From the NCBI RefSeq assembly GCF_016907715.1, contig NZ_JAFBCM010000001.1, positions 2,294,001 to 2,358,000 of the forward strand: a DNA stretch of 64,000 bases, read 5' to 3'. Made by a program: the position numbers and the translations under genes. This DNA is from Tenggerimyces flavus. GTDB taxonomy: Bacteria > Actinomycetota > Actinomycetes > Propionibacteriales > Actinopolymorphaceae. This document shows positions 6,931-15,077 of the stretch, in pieces (position 1 is the first letter of the stretch; each line of letters begins with the position of its first letter). The notes under the pieces are model-generated. The model was not told the origin of the DNA and searched no databases. It worked only from the letters and a program-made list of their open reading frames with translations.

Positions 6931-8499
6931 CTAGAAGGGCCAGTCGGCGTTCTTGCCGGCCTCGATCAGCGCGATCATGCCGAACGCCGCGTCGCTCAGC
7001 CCGCCGAACACGTGCCGGTTGCCGGTGCCGCTCGGCCCGTGCCCATACCGGTAGCCGGCGAGGTTCCACGTGTACACCGGCACCCGCGGCGACACGGCGT
7101 CCGTCGGGTCCTGCCCGCGCCGGCCACCCCAGGCCTGCTCGTCGGACACGATGACCACCCGGTCGTGGACGGGATCGCGGTACCAGGCCTGCACGGCAGC
7201 CGCGGTGTTCGTTCCGCCGCGCGGACCCCAGAACCGCTCGACCACGCGGAGCACCGACTCGCCTCGCCGTACCTCCACCGGCGCGCTTCGGTTGTCGAAC
7301 TGCACCAGGTCGGCCGACGCCGCCCGCAGCGCCAGCGCGGCGCCGAACACGATCGCCGCGTCGGAGCAGGTCAGCTGCGAACGCTCGGACAGCCGCTTGC
7401 CCATCGAGCCGGACTGGTCCACCAGGATCAGCGTTCGGCCAGGGAGCGCCGGTACGTGCGACAGCGCGTGCCCGAGCGCCTGCTCCAGCGCGTACGCCCA
7501 CCGCAGCGACGGGGCCGCCCGGTACGCCGACAGGAACCGCATCGGCAGCTGCCGGGACTTCGCCACCAGCGCAGGGTCCGCCAGCTCCGAAGCGACCGAA
7601 GCCGCGACCGCGTCGGAGACGCCGGCCTCGTCGAAGTTGCGCAGGTTGCGCAGCCGCGCCATGTAGCCCATCCCAGGTAGCACGGCCTCCCACGCCTGCG
7701 CGTCCATCGGTCCCTGCAGCCAGCCGGCCACGGACTCCCAGGTCATGCCCGCCTCCCGGAACAGCGCGCCGCCGAGCAGCGCGCGGCGGTCCTCGACCGG
7801 CGCCGCCAGCAGCAGCGAACGTGCACGCACCATCGGCAGCGCGTCCGGAATGTCCCGGTCGCGGCCGTGTCGCCGGTCGAGCGCGTGCTGGAACAGCGCG
7901 CCCTGCCAGGGCTTGCCCGGGTCCGGGCTCGGGTGGACCAGCTCGAGCACGTCACCGAACCGGAAGCCCTTCGTCGCGGTGTCGTACTTGAGCAGGCTCT
8001 GCTCGGTGTACAGGCGCCGTACGGCGTCGGCGATGCCGCGCTTCACCGGCTTGGGAATCTCCTTGCCGTACGTGGAAATCCAGTACGCGAGCGCCTCACC
8101 TGGCTCGTCGGGTCGCTGCAGCACGCTCGCGACGAGGTCGCGGGTCCGGCCGTGCGCGTTCGCCTCGATCCGGGCGCGGGCAGCCTCCAGCGCGCCGACG
8201 AGCGACGCGGACCGCAGGTTCGCGGTCGTCCGCAGCCAGCGCAGGAAGCGGGCGAGCCAGTCGATGTCGTCGACGGCCATACTGCGAACGAGATCGCGAT
8301 AGCGCAGGTCACGGCTGCTCGCGCTCTCGTAGAACGTGTTCTCGCCGACGAAGTTCGAGACGGCGAGCAAGAACAGCTCCGACCTGCCGTCCCGGAGATA
8401 CCCAGGTGCGCCCTCGTACGTGCGACCGCTGGGCGTCGGCTCGCTCCGCGGCGCGGACAGGATGTTCGCGCGGACGTTCTTGACATTGAACTTGCTCAC
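6931..8499 (-). CDS. rsr: TROVE domain Ro60 orthologue (Rsr-type RNA-binding protein)
   Basis: This 522-residue protein matches the Ro60/Rsr layout. An N-terminal HEAT-like TROVE ring binds single-stranded RNA and Y RNA, and a C-terminal vWA domain carries the MIDAS motif D-Q-S-G-S at about residues 361-365. The conserved L-P-M-R-F-L-S-A-Y-R segment joins the two. In bacteria studied so far, Rsr works with Y RNAs and exonucleases such as PNPase in rRNA maturation or RNA decay under stress. GTG 8499 was chosen for the GGTGGAGG tract just upstream. No rtcB or nuclease gene is adjacent, and the 227-bp gap upstream was searched by eye for a Y RNA without a firm result. Confidence 0.9.
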   Translation of the reverse strand: MSKFNVKNVRANILSAPRSEPTPSGRTYEGAPGYLRDGRSELFLLAVSNFVGENTFYESASSRDLRYRDLVRSMAVDDIDWLARFLRWLRTTANLRSASLVGALEAARARIEANAHGRTRDLVASVLQRPDEPGEALAYWISTYGKEIPKPVKRGIADAVRRLYTEQSLLKYDTATKGFRFGDVLELVHPSPDPGKPWQGALFQHALDRRHGRDRDIPDALPMVRARSLLLAAPVEDRRALLGGALFREAGMTWESVAGWLQGPMDAQAWEAVLPGMGYMARLRNLRNFDEAGVSDAVAASVASELADPALVAKSRQLPMRFLSAYRAAPSLRWAYALEQALGHALSHVPALPGRTLILVDQSGSMGKRLSERSQLTCSDAAIVFGAALALRAASADLVQFDNRSAPVEVRRGESVLRVVERFWGPRGGTNTAAAVQAWYRDPVHDRVVIVSDEQAWGGRRGQDPTDAVSPRVPVYTWNLAGYRYGHGPSGTGNRHVFGGLSDAAFGMIALIEAGKNADWPF

Positions 8500-8726
8500 C
8501 TGCCTCCACCTCTTCTTGTTCAGGGGGAGACGAGACAACGCCTCCCGAGATCAGGGCGCCAGCGGACCAGTTTCTTGGAAAGGAAGTAGCCGCGGGCTTC
8601 GCACCGGAAGGCGCTGTTCCTCAACGGTAGCTGCGATGTCGGTTCGGACGCGAAGCATTTATCGCCGCTGCGTAGGGTTGCGCATTCCACGCCGAGGGCA
8701 CTGCCGGGGCGGCTACGGTGTGGGGC

Positions 8727-9656
8727 ATGAGGATCGCGGTCTTCGGCGCGGGCGGCGTCGGCGGGTACTTCGGCGGAAAGCTGGCGAAGTCCGGCGTCGA
8801 CGTGTCGTTCCTCGCGCGCGGTCCGCACCTGACCGCGATGCGGGACAACGGGCTGCTGGTCCGCAGCGTGCACGGCGACTTCGCGTTGGAATCCGTGCAG
8901 GCGACCGAGGACCCGGACGAGATCGGGCCGGTGGACTACGTTCTCATCGCGGTGAAGTCCGACCAGACCGAGACCGCGGCGATGGCCGCGAAGCCTTTGC
9001 TGCATGACGAAACCGTCGTTCTCTCACTCCAGAACGGTGTCGACAACGAGAGCAAGCTGGCGGCGATCGTCGGACCGGAACGGGTCGTCGGCGGCGCCGC
9101 GTACATCTTTGCGACGATCGAGCAACCCGGCGTGATCGCCCATACCGGCGGCCCAGCTGCGCTCAAGGTCGGCGAGCTCGCCGGTGGTCGCAGCGAGCGG
9201 GTCGAACGGTTCGTCGAGGCCGGAGTGTCGGCGGGCTTCGCGATCGACCAGACCGAGGACATCAAGGCGACGTTGTGGAGCAAGTTCGCGTTCATCTGCG
9301 CGCAGGCGGGGACGACCGCGGCGGTCCGGCTGCCGATCGGTGAGGTGCGGACGAGTCCGGCCGCGCGCGAGCTGTTCCGCCGCGTGGTCGACGAGGTGTG
9401 CGCGGTGGCGCGCGCGGAGGGCGTGGACCTGCCGAACGACCTGTCGGACAAGCACGTCGCGTTCGCGGACGGGCTCGGCTCGGGCGACTACTCGTCGCTG
9501 CACCACGACCTGATCCACGGCAAGCCGATGGAGCTCGAGGCGCTCCTCGGCGAGGTCGTGCGGCGCGGCGAGCAGACGAGGGTGTCGACGCCGATGAGCG
9601 AGGCTCTGTACGCGGTCCTGCAGCCCTGGGACCTGCGCAACCGAGCGGCACTGTGA
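8727..9656 (+). CDS. Ketopantoate reductase-family (PanE/ApbA) oxidoreductase
   Basis: A 309-residue NADPH-dependent reductase. The Rossmann motif G-A-G-G-V-G-G-Y-F-G starts at residue 7, and a helical C-terminal ApbA domain follows. The L-I-A-V-K segment before position 90 and the later L-W-S-K-F-A-F-I region are family hallmarks. PanE reduces 2-dehydropantoate for coenzyme A synthesis. Several paralogues act on other 2-keto acids, and no other pan gene is nearby, so the substrate is left open. The stop overlaps the next start by 4 bp (GTGA), so the two are translationally coupled. Confidence 0.85.
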   Translation: MRIAVFGAGGVGGYFGGKLAKSGVDVSFLARGPHLTAMRDNGLLVRSVHGDFALESVQATEDPDEIGPVDYVLIAVKSDQTETAAMAAKPLLHDETVVLSLQNGVDNESKLAAIVGPERVVGGAAYIFATIEQPGVIAHTGGPAALKVGELAGGRSERVERFVEAGVSAGFAIDQTEDIKATLWSKFAFICAQAGTTAAVRLPIGEVRTSPAARELFRRVVDEVCAVARAEGVDLPNDLSDKHVAFADGLGSGDYSSLHHDLIHGKPMELEALLGEVVRRGEQTRVSTPMSEALYAVLQPWDLRNRAAL

Positions 9657-10057
9657 TCGATCGTTTGCCCCAGTGGTACTGGGATGTGCCGTACGTCTAC
9701 GAGTGCGGTCCTGACGCTGCGGACCTGAGTGCTGGCGCGAACTGCCAGCTGTTCGCGTACACCGTGCTCGCGCACTTCGGGCTGCACGTTCCGCCGCTGC
9801 GGTCCAGCAATCTCTGGGAGGACACGACGGCGACGAAGGTCGTGACCGACCTCGAACCGCTGGATCTGCTGTTCTACAACCGCACCGACGATCCGTTCGG
9901 CGCCCACATCGCTGTCTACTTGGCGCCGGGTGAGATTCTCCATCTCTGCAAGGAGATTGGCCTGCCGGTGGTATGGACCGAGGCGGACTTCGCCGCGCGG
10001 CCGAACTACCAGGTGCTCGTCGGCGCCAAGCGGGTCAGTGCGGCTTGTCGAACGTGA
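9653..10057 (+). CDS. NlpC/P60-like cysteine hydrolase domain protein
   Basis: The 134-residue protein is short and has no export signal. G-A-N-C-Q-L-F-A-Y-T places a Cys at the start of a helix, and G-A-H-I-A-V-Y-L supplies a His on the following strand. This arrangement resembles NlpC/P60 and CHAP papain-like hydrolases. Lack of a signal argues against a role in the cell wall. The function is unknown. It is coupled by a 4-bp overlap to the reductase gene. Its 3' end overlaps the convergent methyltransferase gene by 23 bp. Confidence 0.6.
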   Translation: MIDRLPQWYWDVPYVYECGPDAADLSAGANCQLFAYTVLAHFGLHVPPLRSSNLWEDTTATKVVTDLEPLDLLFYNRTDDPFGAHIAVYLAPGEILHLCKEIGLPVVWTEADFAARPNYQVLVGAKRVSAACRT

Positions 10058-10661
10058 ACATGGTGGTGCCACGTCCTAGCGGTTGAGCCTCGCCGCGGTA
10101 CGTGTGCCGGCCGACTCCGAACTGGGTCTCGCGCGGGTCCGACACGAACTGCTGCTCGAACTCGTTCTTCGCCAAGCTGCTCCTGACGAGCTCGAACAGT
10201 CCCACGCGTCCGCCTGTCCAGATCAGGTCGGCGCCGGGTTTGCACAGGCCGGGGAAGAAGCCGATCGCCTTGTCGGCCGTCTCGGGCAGCACGTTCCCGA
10301 AGATGCCGCAGGCAAGGACGATCTGCGCCGGCGCGAGGTCGACGTAGTTGTCCGTACTGCCGGCGTCGCCCTCTCTGATCTCCACGTTGTCGAGCCCGGC
10401 GTCTGCTGCCGCCTCCTTGGCCTTGGTGACGTTGCGCGGATCGAGCTCGACGAGCAGCGCGGTGACGTCGGCGCGGCGCGGATGCTCGGGGAGGACGCCG
10501 ATCACGTCGCGCCCCTGGCCAGCGCACATCGAGAGGATCTCGATCGGACCCGGCGGCGCGCTGTCCAGCGCGATCGTGAGCTGCTCCCGGACCACCACCA
10601 GTCGCCTGGCGAGCCTCGTACCGGGGGTGTCGTACTCGTCGTGCCAGGCGTCCCAATCCAC
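10035..10661 (-). CDS. Class I SAM-dependent methyltransferase
   Basis: The 208-residue protein has a Rossmann-like methyltransferase core. Motif I is I-L-S-M-C-A-G-Q-G-R-D-V, and an acidic residue ends the second strand (L-L-V-E-L-D). The C-terminal strand pair T-T-M-F-T-F-D-K is typical of the family. The GTG start gives D-W-D-A-W-H-D-E-Y-D, a common start in homologues. The substrate is unknown and the gene has no operon partner. Confidence 0.8.
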   Translation of the reverse strand: MDWDAWHDEYDTPGTRLARRLVVVREQLTIALDSAPPGPIEILSMCAGQGRDVIGVLPEHPRRADVTALLVELDPRNVTKAKEAAADAGLDNVEIREGDAGSTDNYVDLAPAQIVLACGIFGNVLPETADKAIGFFPGLCKPGADLIWTGGRVGLFELVRSSLAKNEFEQQFVSDPRETQFGVGRHTYRGEAQPLGRGTTMFTFDKPH

Positions 10662-10805
10662 GTTGCGAGCCTATCCGGCAAGCAGGTCCACCGTGCGGCG
10701 ATCATCGCGGACCTCGTCCGCCGAAAGTTTCCGAAAGTTCGATGTCGAAGTCGTGTCGGCCGGTCCGACTCAGCAGTAAGAGACCGACCAGAAGGAGTGA
10801 AGGAC

Positions 10806-11399
10806 ATGACCATCGTGCGAGCTCGGCAGTGCATCTCCCTCGACGGCTTCACCGCCGCGCCCGACCAGAGCCTGGACAACCCGTTCGGCACCGGCGGGAT
10901 GGCGTTGAACGACTGGATGTTCACCGACGAAGGCCAGCCGATCGCCCACCGCGCGCAGCCCATGGAGGAGGTCGGCGCGCACATCATGGGACGCCACATG
11001 TTCGGCCCGGGCCGCGGTGAGTGGGACCTGTCGTGGCGTGGCTGGTGGGGCGAGGAGCCGCCGTACCACGCGCCGGTGTACGTGCTCACCCATCACGCGC
11101 GCGAGCCGCTGGAGCTGGAGGGGACGACGTTCCACTTCGTCACCGACGGTCCCGAGTCCGCGCTGGCGCACGCGAAGGCCGCAGCCGGCTCGAAGGACGT
11201 GGCGATCGCGGGCGGGGCGAACGTGGTGCGCCAGTACCTCGCTCTGGGGGCGATCGACGAGCTCGTGCTGCACTACGTACCGCTCACGCTGGGCGCTGGT
11301 GAGCGCTTGCTCGATGGTCTCGGCGGGCTGACGTTCGTCCCCACCGAGGTCGTGCCGACGGCCGCGGCCACGCACGTCTGGTATCGGCCGAACCGGTAG
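10806..11399 (+). CDS. Dihydrofolate reductase-like (RibD C-terminal family) protein
   Basis: A 197-residue protein of the RibD_C fold. It begins T-I-V-R-A-R-Q-C-I-S-L-D-G-F, and the NADPH-binding segment A-I-A-G-G-A-N-V-V-R-Q-Y-L lies near residue 140. The end L-T-L-G-A-G-E-R-L-L-D is typical. Members are NADPH-dependent reductases of mostly unknown substrate, and despite the name they are not usually the folate enzyme. An AAGGAG-type site precedes the ATG. A degraded paralogue fragment lies at 31829-31981. Confidence 0.85.
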   Translation: MTIVRARQCISLDGFTAAPDQSLDNPFGTGGMALNDWMFTDEGQPIAHRAQPMEEVGAHIMGRHMFGPGRGEWDLSWRGWWGEEPPYHAPVYVLTHHAREPLELEGTTFHFVTDGPESALAHAKAAAGSKDVAIAGGANVVRQYLALGAIDELVLHYVPLTLGAGERLLDGLGGLTFVPTEVVPTAAATHVWYRPNR

Positions 11400-11452
11400 G
11401 TCCCTAGTGATTGCCCATGATTTGTCCAGTGGCGTGGCCGAGGATCGATGCC

Positions 11453-12082
11453 ATGACCCGCCCTCACACGCTCACGCCCTACGGGAGGCGCTGGCGCATC
11501 GACGCCGGTGACCGGGCTGTCGTGGTCGATGACCTGGTCGGCGTCCGCTACCTGGTCACGCTGCTGGCGAACCCGCATGTCGAACTGCTCGCCTCCGACC
11601 TCACCGAGGCCGCGTCCCTGATCGCCCGCGGCACGCCTCGGCTGCGGGTGCTGGACGAGCTCCGGGCCGGTGGTCGTTCTCGGCTGTTCGCCGACGAGGC
11701 GGAACGTGCCCGCATCGCCGTGGGGAAGGCGATCCGGCGCGCGATCCTCCGGGTGATCGCGCTCGACGCCCGGCTGGGGGAGGAGCTGCTCGAGACGATC
11801 CGGACCGGCCGCTACTGCAGCTACCGCCCGCCCGACGTTTCGAATGAGGGCGTCCCTCTGTCGAAGAGCCCGGCCCATCCACCATGTCCCATCAAACTGT
11901 GGGGTTCTGGTCGCGAGACGCTGGCGTGTCGCGACCAGAACCCCACACTTTCGCGAAGGGCGGAGGGGCCCCTCGCTCGAGGAGATCGCTACAGGGACGC
12001 CCTCATGCGAAACGTGGCGGGGCTCTGGCTGGGTCGGGGGGTGCTTACGCCCGCGGCGAACAGGAGGGCGGTGGGGGAGTGA
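11453..12082 (+). CDS. Stand-alone domain resembling the tail of actinobacterial AAA/LuxR regulators, 3' end in a repeat
   Basis: The first 125 residues resemble a domain often found at the end of large actinobacterial ATPase regulators. The pieces are R-W-R-I-D-A-G-D-R, then A-R-I-A-V-G-K-A-I-R-R-A-I-L-R-V-I, then L-L-E-T-I-R-T-G-R-Y-C-S-Y. Here it stands alone with no ATPase in front. From about position 11867 the reading frame runs through copy 2 of the long palindromic repeat, so the last 70 or so residues are repeat-derived and probably not the ancestral end. It may be a fragment of a larger gene. No function is assigned. Confidence 0.5.
   Translation: MTRPHTLTPYGRRWRIDAGDRAVVVDDLVGVRYLVTLLANPHVELLASDLTEAASLIARGTPRLRVLDELRAGGRSRLFADEAERARIAVGKAIRRAILRVIALDARLGEELLETIRTGRYCSYRPPDVSNEGVPLSKSPAHPPCPIKLWGSGRETLACRDQNPTLSRRAEGPLARGDRYRDALMRNVAGLWLGRGVLTPAANRRAVGE
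11867..11984 (+). repeat. Long palindromic repeat, copy 2
   Basis: This is the second copy of the element at 6761-6874, about 118 bp. The arms 11894-11921 and 11924-11951 match copy 1 with two changes that break base pairs. The element is flanked by its own 14-bp inverted repeats, ATGAGGGCGTCCCT (11844-11857) and AGGGACGCCCTCAT (11993-12006), which copy 1 lacks. Confidence 0.8.
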
Positions 12083-12101
12083 TCGCCGATATCTTGGGGC
12101 G

Positions 12102-12452
12102 ATGCCGAGGCCATTGCTGCGGAAGACGCTAGGGGAGGTGCTGCGCCGGGTCCGACTGGCGCAGCGCCGGACGCTGTCCGAGGTCGCGGACAGCGCGAAG
12201 ATCTCGATGCCGTACCTGTCCGAGCTGGAGCGCGGCCGCAAGGAGGCCTCGTCCGAGGTCCTCGCGGCCATCTGTGAGGCGCTGCGGATCGAGCTGGCCG
12301 AGGTACTGGCCGAGGTCGGCAGGATCCTCCTCGCCGAGCAGGCCGCCGAGCGCTCCAAGGTCGTCCAGCTCCACAGCGTGCGCGTCCGCACCAGCGTGGC
12401 TCCCCAGCGCCAGTCCCGCCCCACCGGGGACGTCCTGGCCCTCGCGGCCTAG
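12102..12452 (+). CDS. popR: XRE-family transcriptional regulator of the PopR/ClgR type
   Basis: This 116-residue regulator has an N-terminal Cro/C1 helix-turn-helix: L-R-R-V-R-L-A-Q-R-R-T-L-S-E-V, then M-P-Y-L-S-E-L-E-R-G-R-K-E. The E-R-G-R-K-E-A-S-S-E sequence is characteristic of ClgR and PopR. In Streptomyces lividans PopR activates the clpP3-clpP4 operon and is degraded by ClpP through two C-terminal alanines. This protein ends L-A-L-A-A, like an ssrA tag, and faces a pair of clpP genes. A feedback loop of the PopR kind is therefore likely. ClgR is the other candidate name; the adjacency to clpP favours PopR. Confidence 0.8.
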   Translation: MPRPLLRKTLGEVLRRVRLAQRRTLSEVADSAKISMPYLSELERGRKEASSEVLAAICEALRIELAEVLAEVGRILLAEQAAERSKVVQLHSVRVRTSVAPQRQSRPTGDVLALAA

Positions 12453-12475
12453 CAAGTCCCGCCGGCCACCGCGCC

Positions 12476-12534
12476 GTTTGAATGAAGGGCACCTTCATTC
12501 AATAGGTTCGAATGAAGGTGCCCTTCATTCAAAC
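12476..12534. terminator. Bidirectional hairpin between convergent popR and clpP
   Basis: The perfect 25-bp arms 12476-12500 and 12510-12534 flank a 9-nt loop. Each arm is itself a near-palindrome (GAATGAAGG-GCA-CCTTCATTC), so both a long stem and a two-hairpin form are possible. It lies between two convergent stops. Confidence 0.75.
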
Positions 12535-12559
12535 CCGGGTCAGCGCGTGGCCGGGTGCT

Positions 12560-13174
12560 CTACGCGTAGGCCATCTGTCTGACCTCTTGTCGGCTGGTGA
12601 TCACCTGGTCGGCGAGCCCATACGCCACCGCTTCCTCGGCCGTGAACGTCTTGTTCCGATCGATGTCCTCACGCAGCTTCTCCACCGGATGCCCCGTGTG
12701 CACGCTCAAGATGGCCTCCATCTCAGCCCGCACCTTCGCCACCTCCTTCGCCTGCACGGCGAGGTCGGGCAGCGTGCCGCGGGCCTGCGTCGAGGGCTGA
12801 TGCAGCATCACCTTCGCGTGCTGCAGGACCGACCGACGCCCTGGCGTTCCGGCCGCGAGCAGGACGGCCGCGGCCGAGGAGGCTTGGCCCATGCAGAACG
12901 TCGCGATCGGCGACCCGATGAACCGCATCGTGTCGTAGATCGCTGTCAACGCGCTGAACGAGCCACCGGGCGAGTTGATGTACAGCGCGATCTCCTGGTC
13001 CATCGAGGCCGACTCGAGGTGGATCAGCTGTGCCATCACGACGTTCGCCACGCCGTCGTCGATCTCAGTGCCGAGGAAGACGATGCGGTCGGACAGCAGC
13101 CGCGAGTAGATGTCGAAGGCGCGCTCGCCGGACGGCGTACGTTCGATCACGGTCGGAATCGTGTACTGGCTCAT
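12560..13174 (-). CDS. clpP: ATP-dependent Clp protease proteolytic subunit (downstream paralogue)
   Basis: A 204-residue ClpP. The catalytic triad is Ser100 in M-G-Q-A-S-S-A-A-A, His125 in V-M-L-H-Q-P-S and Asp170 in R-E-D-I-D-R. The segment Y-I-N-S-P-G-G-S is the oxyanion region. It is a serine peptidase subunit that works in mixed heptamer rings with a ClpX/C ATPase. It starts 7 bp after the stop of the other clpP, so the two form an operon. Actinobacteria usually carry an essential clpP1P2 pair. The PopR-like neighbour suggests this is the accessory clpP3P4 type. Confidence 0.92.
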   Translation of the reverse strand: MSQYTIPTVIERTPSGERAFDIYSRLLSDRIVFLGTEIDDGVANVVMAQLIHLESASMDQEIALYINSPGGSFSALTAIYDTMRFIGSPIATFCMGQASSAAAVLLAAGTPGRRSVLQHAKVMLHQPSTQARGTLPDLAVQAKEVAKVRAEMEAILSVHTGHPVEKLREDIDRNKTFTAEEAVAYGLADQVITSRQEVRQMAYA

Positions 13175-13181
13175 CGAAAGC

Positions 13182-13796
13182 TCACATCCCCACGGTCGCG
13201 TAAGCAGCTGGACGTACGTCGTCGACCCGTTCGACGATCTGGTCGATGAGCCCGTACTCGCGGGCCTCCTCCGCAGTGAACCACCGGTCCCGCAGCGAGT
13301 CCCGTTCGACGACCTCGTACGGCTGCCCGCTGTGCTCCGCGGTCAGCCGGGTCATCAGACTCCCGATCCGCTCCAGCTGCCCGGCGTAGATCTCGACGTC
13401 GGCAGCAGTCCCGCCGAAGCCCGCCGAGCCCTGGTGCATCAGCACCTGCGCGTGCGGCAGGCTGAAGCGCTTGCCCGGCGTCCCGGCCGTGAGCAGGAAC
13501 TGCCCCATGCTCCCGGCGAGCCCCATCGCCAACGTGCTGACCTCGTTGGGAATCAGGCGCATCGTGTCGTAGATCGCGAGTCCCGCGCTGACCGATCCGC
13601 CGGGTGAGTTGATGTACAGGCTGATGTCGCGCCGCGAGTCCTCCGCGGACAGCAACAAGAGCTGGGCACAGAGTCTGTTCGCCACCTGGTCGTCGACCTC
13701 GGTGCCGAGCACGATGATGCGCTGGTGGAGAAGCCGGTTGACGAGCTGCTCGTCCACCGACGCCCCCAACGGTCGCTCTGCCGATGCGACGTGCAT
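13182..13796 (-). CDS. clpP: ATP-dependent Clp protease proteolytic subunit (upstream paralogue)
   Basis: A 204-residue ClpP with a complete triad: Ser96 in M-G-L-A-G-S-M-G-Q, His121 in V-L-M-H-Q-G-S and Asp166 in V-E-R-D-S-L-R-D. It is the first gene of the two-gene clpP operon. The ATG at 13796 is chosen because upstream sequence is non-coding and contains two palindromes. The pair would form a mixed tetradecamer with the downstream paralogue. Expression is probably controlled from the 135-bp gap shared with the divergent HxlR gene. Confidence 0.92.
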   Translation of the reverse strand: MHVASAERPLGASVDEQLVNRLLHQRIIVLGTEVDDQVANRLCAQLLLLSAEDSRRDISLYINSPGGSVSAGLAIYDTMRLIPNEVSTLAMGLAGSMGQFLLTAGTPGKRFSLPHAQVLMHQGSAGFGGTAADVEIYAGQLERIGSLMTRLTAEHSGQPYEVVERDSLRDRWFTAEEAREYGLIDQIVERVDDVRPAAYATVGM

Positions 13797-13868
13797 GCGG
13801 TTTCTCCTTGCTTGGCCAGTTGTTCTGTCTTCGAGCATGCGAAGGAGAACGGGGAATCGCCAAGCCAA

Positions 13869-13883
13869 TCTGCTGCCAGCAGA
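13869..13883. promoter_or_regulatory. Palindromic operator candidate upstream of clpP-clpP
   Basis: TCTGCTG-C-CAGCAGA is a perfect 15-bp palindrome 73 bp upstream of the first clpP start. It resembles the published PopR target of the form TTCTGCC-N3-GGCAGAA, though it is not identical. Confidence 0.5.
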
Positions 13884-13893
13884 GCCACGCTCC

Positions 13894-13908
13894 GTTCCTT
13901 GAAGGAAC
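13894..13908. promoter_or_regulatory. Second palindrome in the clpP/HxlR divergent region
   Basis: GTTCCTT-G-AAGGAAC is a perfect 15-bp palindrome 24 bp before the HxlR start. It may be the operator of that regulator. Confidence 0.45.
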
Positions 13909-13931
13909 CCTCCGCTGCTACGCTGAGAACC

Positions 13932-14393
13932 ATGCAGCGGACGGCATTCGGTGACATGGCCTGCTCGATCGCACGCACGCTGGACGTGATCGGGGAGCCG
14001 TGGTCGCCGTTGATCCTGCGCGACATCTACGTCGGCATCAACCGGTTCGAACGCCTCCAGCAGGACCTCGGCATCTCCCGCAAGGTGCTGACCGAACGGC
14101 TCCGCTGGCTGACCGAGAACGGCGTGGTGGAGCGGCAGGAGTATGCCAGCCGCCCAGTCCGCCACGAGTACGCGCTGACCGACAAGGGCCGCGAGCTGTG
14201 CGACCTCCTGCTGGTCATGGTCCGCTGGGGCGACCGCTGGCTCGCCGGCGAGGCCGGCCCGCCGGTGCTGTACCGCCACCACGCGTGCGGCCAGCTCAGC
14301 CACGTCGAGTTGCACTGCTCCGCCTGCGGCAAGGACATGCCCGCCACGTCGATCGACGTCCTCCCCGGCCCAGGCGCGGGCAGGGCTACCTGA
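13932..14393 (+). CDS. HxlR-family winged-helix regulator
   Basis: This 153-residue protein starts with the HxlR signature: C-S-I-A-R-T-L-D-V-I-G-E-P-W, then L-I-L-R-D-I and F-E-R-L-Q. A DNA-reading helix I-S-R-K-V-L-T-E-R-L-R-W-L follows. The C-terminus adds a C-G-Q-L-S-H-V-E-L-H-C-S-A-C-G segment that looks like a small zinc ribbon and occurs in a subset of HxlR proteins. It is divergent from clpP and may repress itself. The signal it senses is unknown; many relatives respond to quinones or electrophiles. Confidence 0.85.
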   Translation: MQRTAFGDMACSIARTLDVIGEPWSPLILRDIYVGINRFERLQQDLGISRKVLTERLRWLTENGVVERQEYASRPVRHEYALTDKGRELCDLLLVMVRWGDRWLAGEAGPPVLYRHHACGQLSHVELHCSACGKDMPATSIDVLPGPGAGRAT

Positions 14394-14785
14394 GCCGCAT
14401 CCTGGCCGACCACGGTGCCGAAGACCAGGAACGTGAATGTCGACAGGCATCGCCTAAGTTCAAACCGATCTCACCAAGCCTCAAGAGTTCGGCTCGCCGT
14501 TCGACGCGTTGGTCTGCAGCAGGGTCCTGCAGGCCATCCGACTGGCAGACCGTCCTCCGACCTGCGTTGAAGGCAGCGCGAACCAGCGGTCCGGTCGCCT
14601 GATCATCGCCGCCGAAACACCGCAAAACGCGTTCCAGGCAAGGTGACTCACCCGACGAAACAGGTACACTAGGGCAGGAAACTCACTATTGCGCGCAACG
14701 TGGGCAGCCACGCATGAGCGTGCGTCCGCCGGGTACTGACACCGCGTCCCAATCGGATTCAGTCAACTGTCGCGGAGGCCTGACG
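14394..14785. other. Intergenic region of 392 bp without a supported gene
   Basis: Short open frames exist on both strands, but none shows a recognisable product or a good ribosome site. TACACT at about 14665 could be a -10 element for the small membrane protein gene. I see no repeat or RNA structure here. Confidence 0.5.
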
Positions 14786-14941
14786 GTGATCATTCTTGGA
14801 ATCGTCCTGCTGTTGGTGGGTGTCCTCGTGAAGATCTCGATCGTCACGACCATCGGCATCATCCTGCTGGTCGTCGGCGCCGTTCTGCTCATTCTCGGTG
14901 CCGTCGGTCGTCCCGTCGGCGGACGCAAGTACTGGTTCTGA
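14786..14941 (+). CDS. Small membrane protein, DUF6131-like
   Basis: The 51-residue protein is two hydrophobic helices separated by a short turn: I-I-L-G-I-V-L-L-L-V-G-V-L and T-I-G-I-I-L-L-V-V-G-A-V-L. The conserved tail G-R-P-V-G-G-R-K-Y-W-F follows. This pattern is common in actinobacterial hypothetical proteins of this size. The GTG at 14786 has a CGGAGG site 7 bp upstream, which decides against a longer form from 14714. The function is unknown. Confidence 0.75.
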   Translation: MIILGIVLLLVGVLVKISIVTTIGIILLVVGAVLLILGAVGRPVGGRKYWF

Positions 14942-15077
14942 CCGACCGGGTTGAGGTTTTCGCGGTGCTGAACGGGGGAGCGTAGTCGTATGAAATCGGA
15001 CAGGCGGCGGTCACGCGCGCTCCAACGAGTGCCGTGGCCGCCCGCCCGCGTCCGGCTGTCGGCGTGAGGAGTTGACC

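Noticed and set aside
10725-10760. GAAAGTTTC-GAAAGTT direct repeats as an operator
   Set aside because: The two units are imperfect, and the region has no clear promoter relation to the DHFR-like gene 50 bp away; too weak to list as a site.
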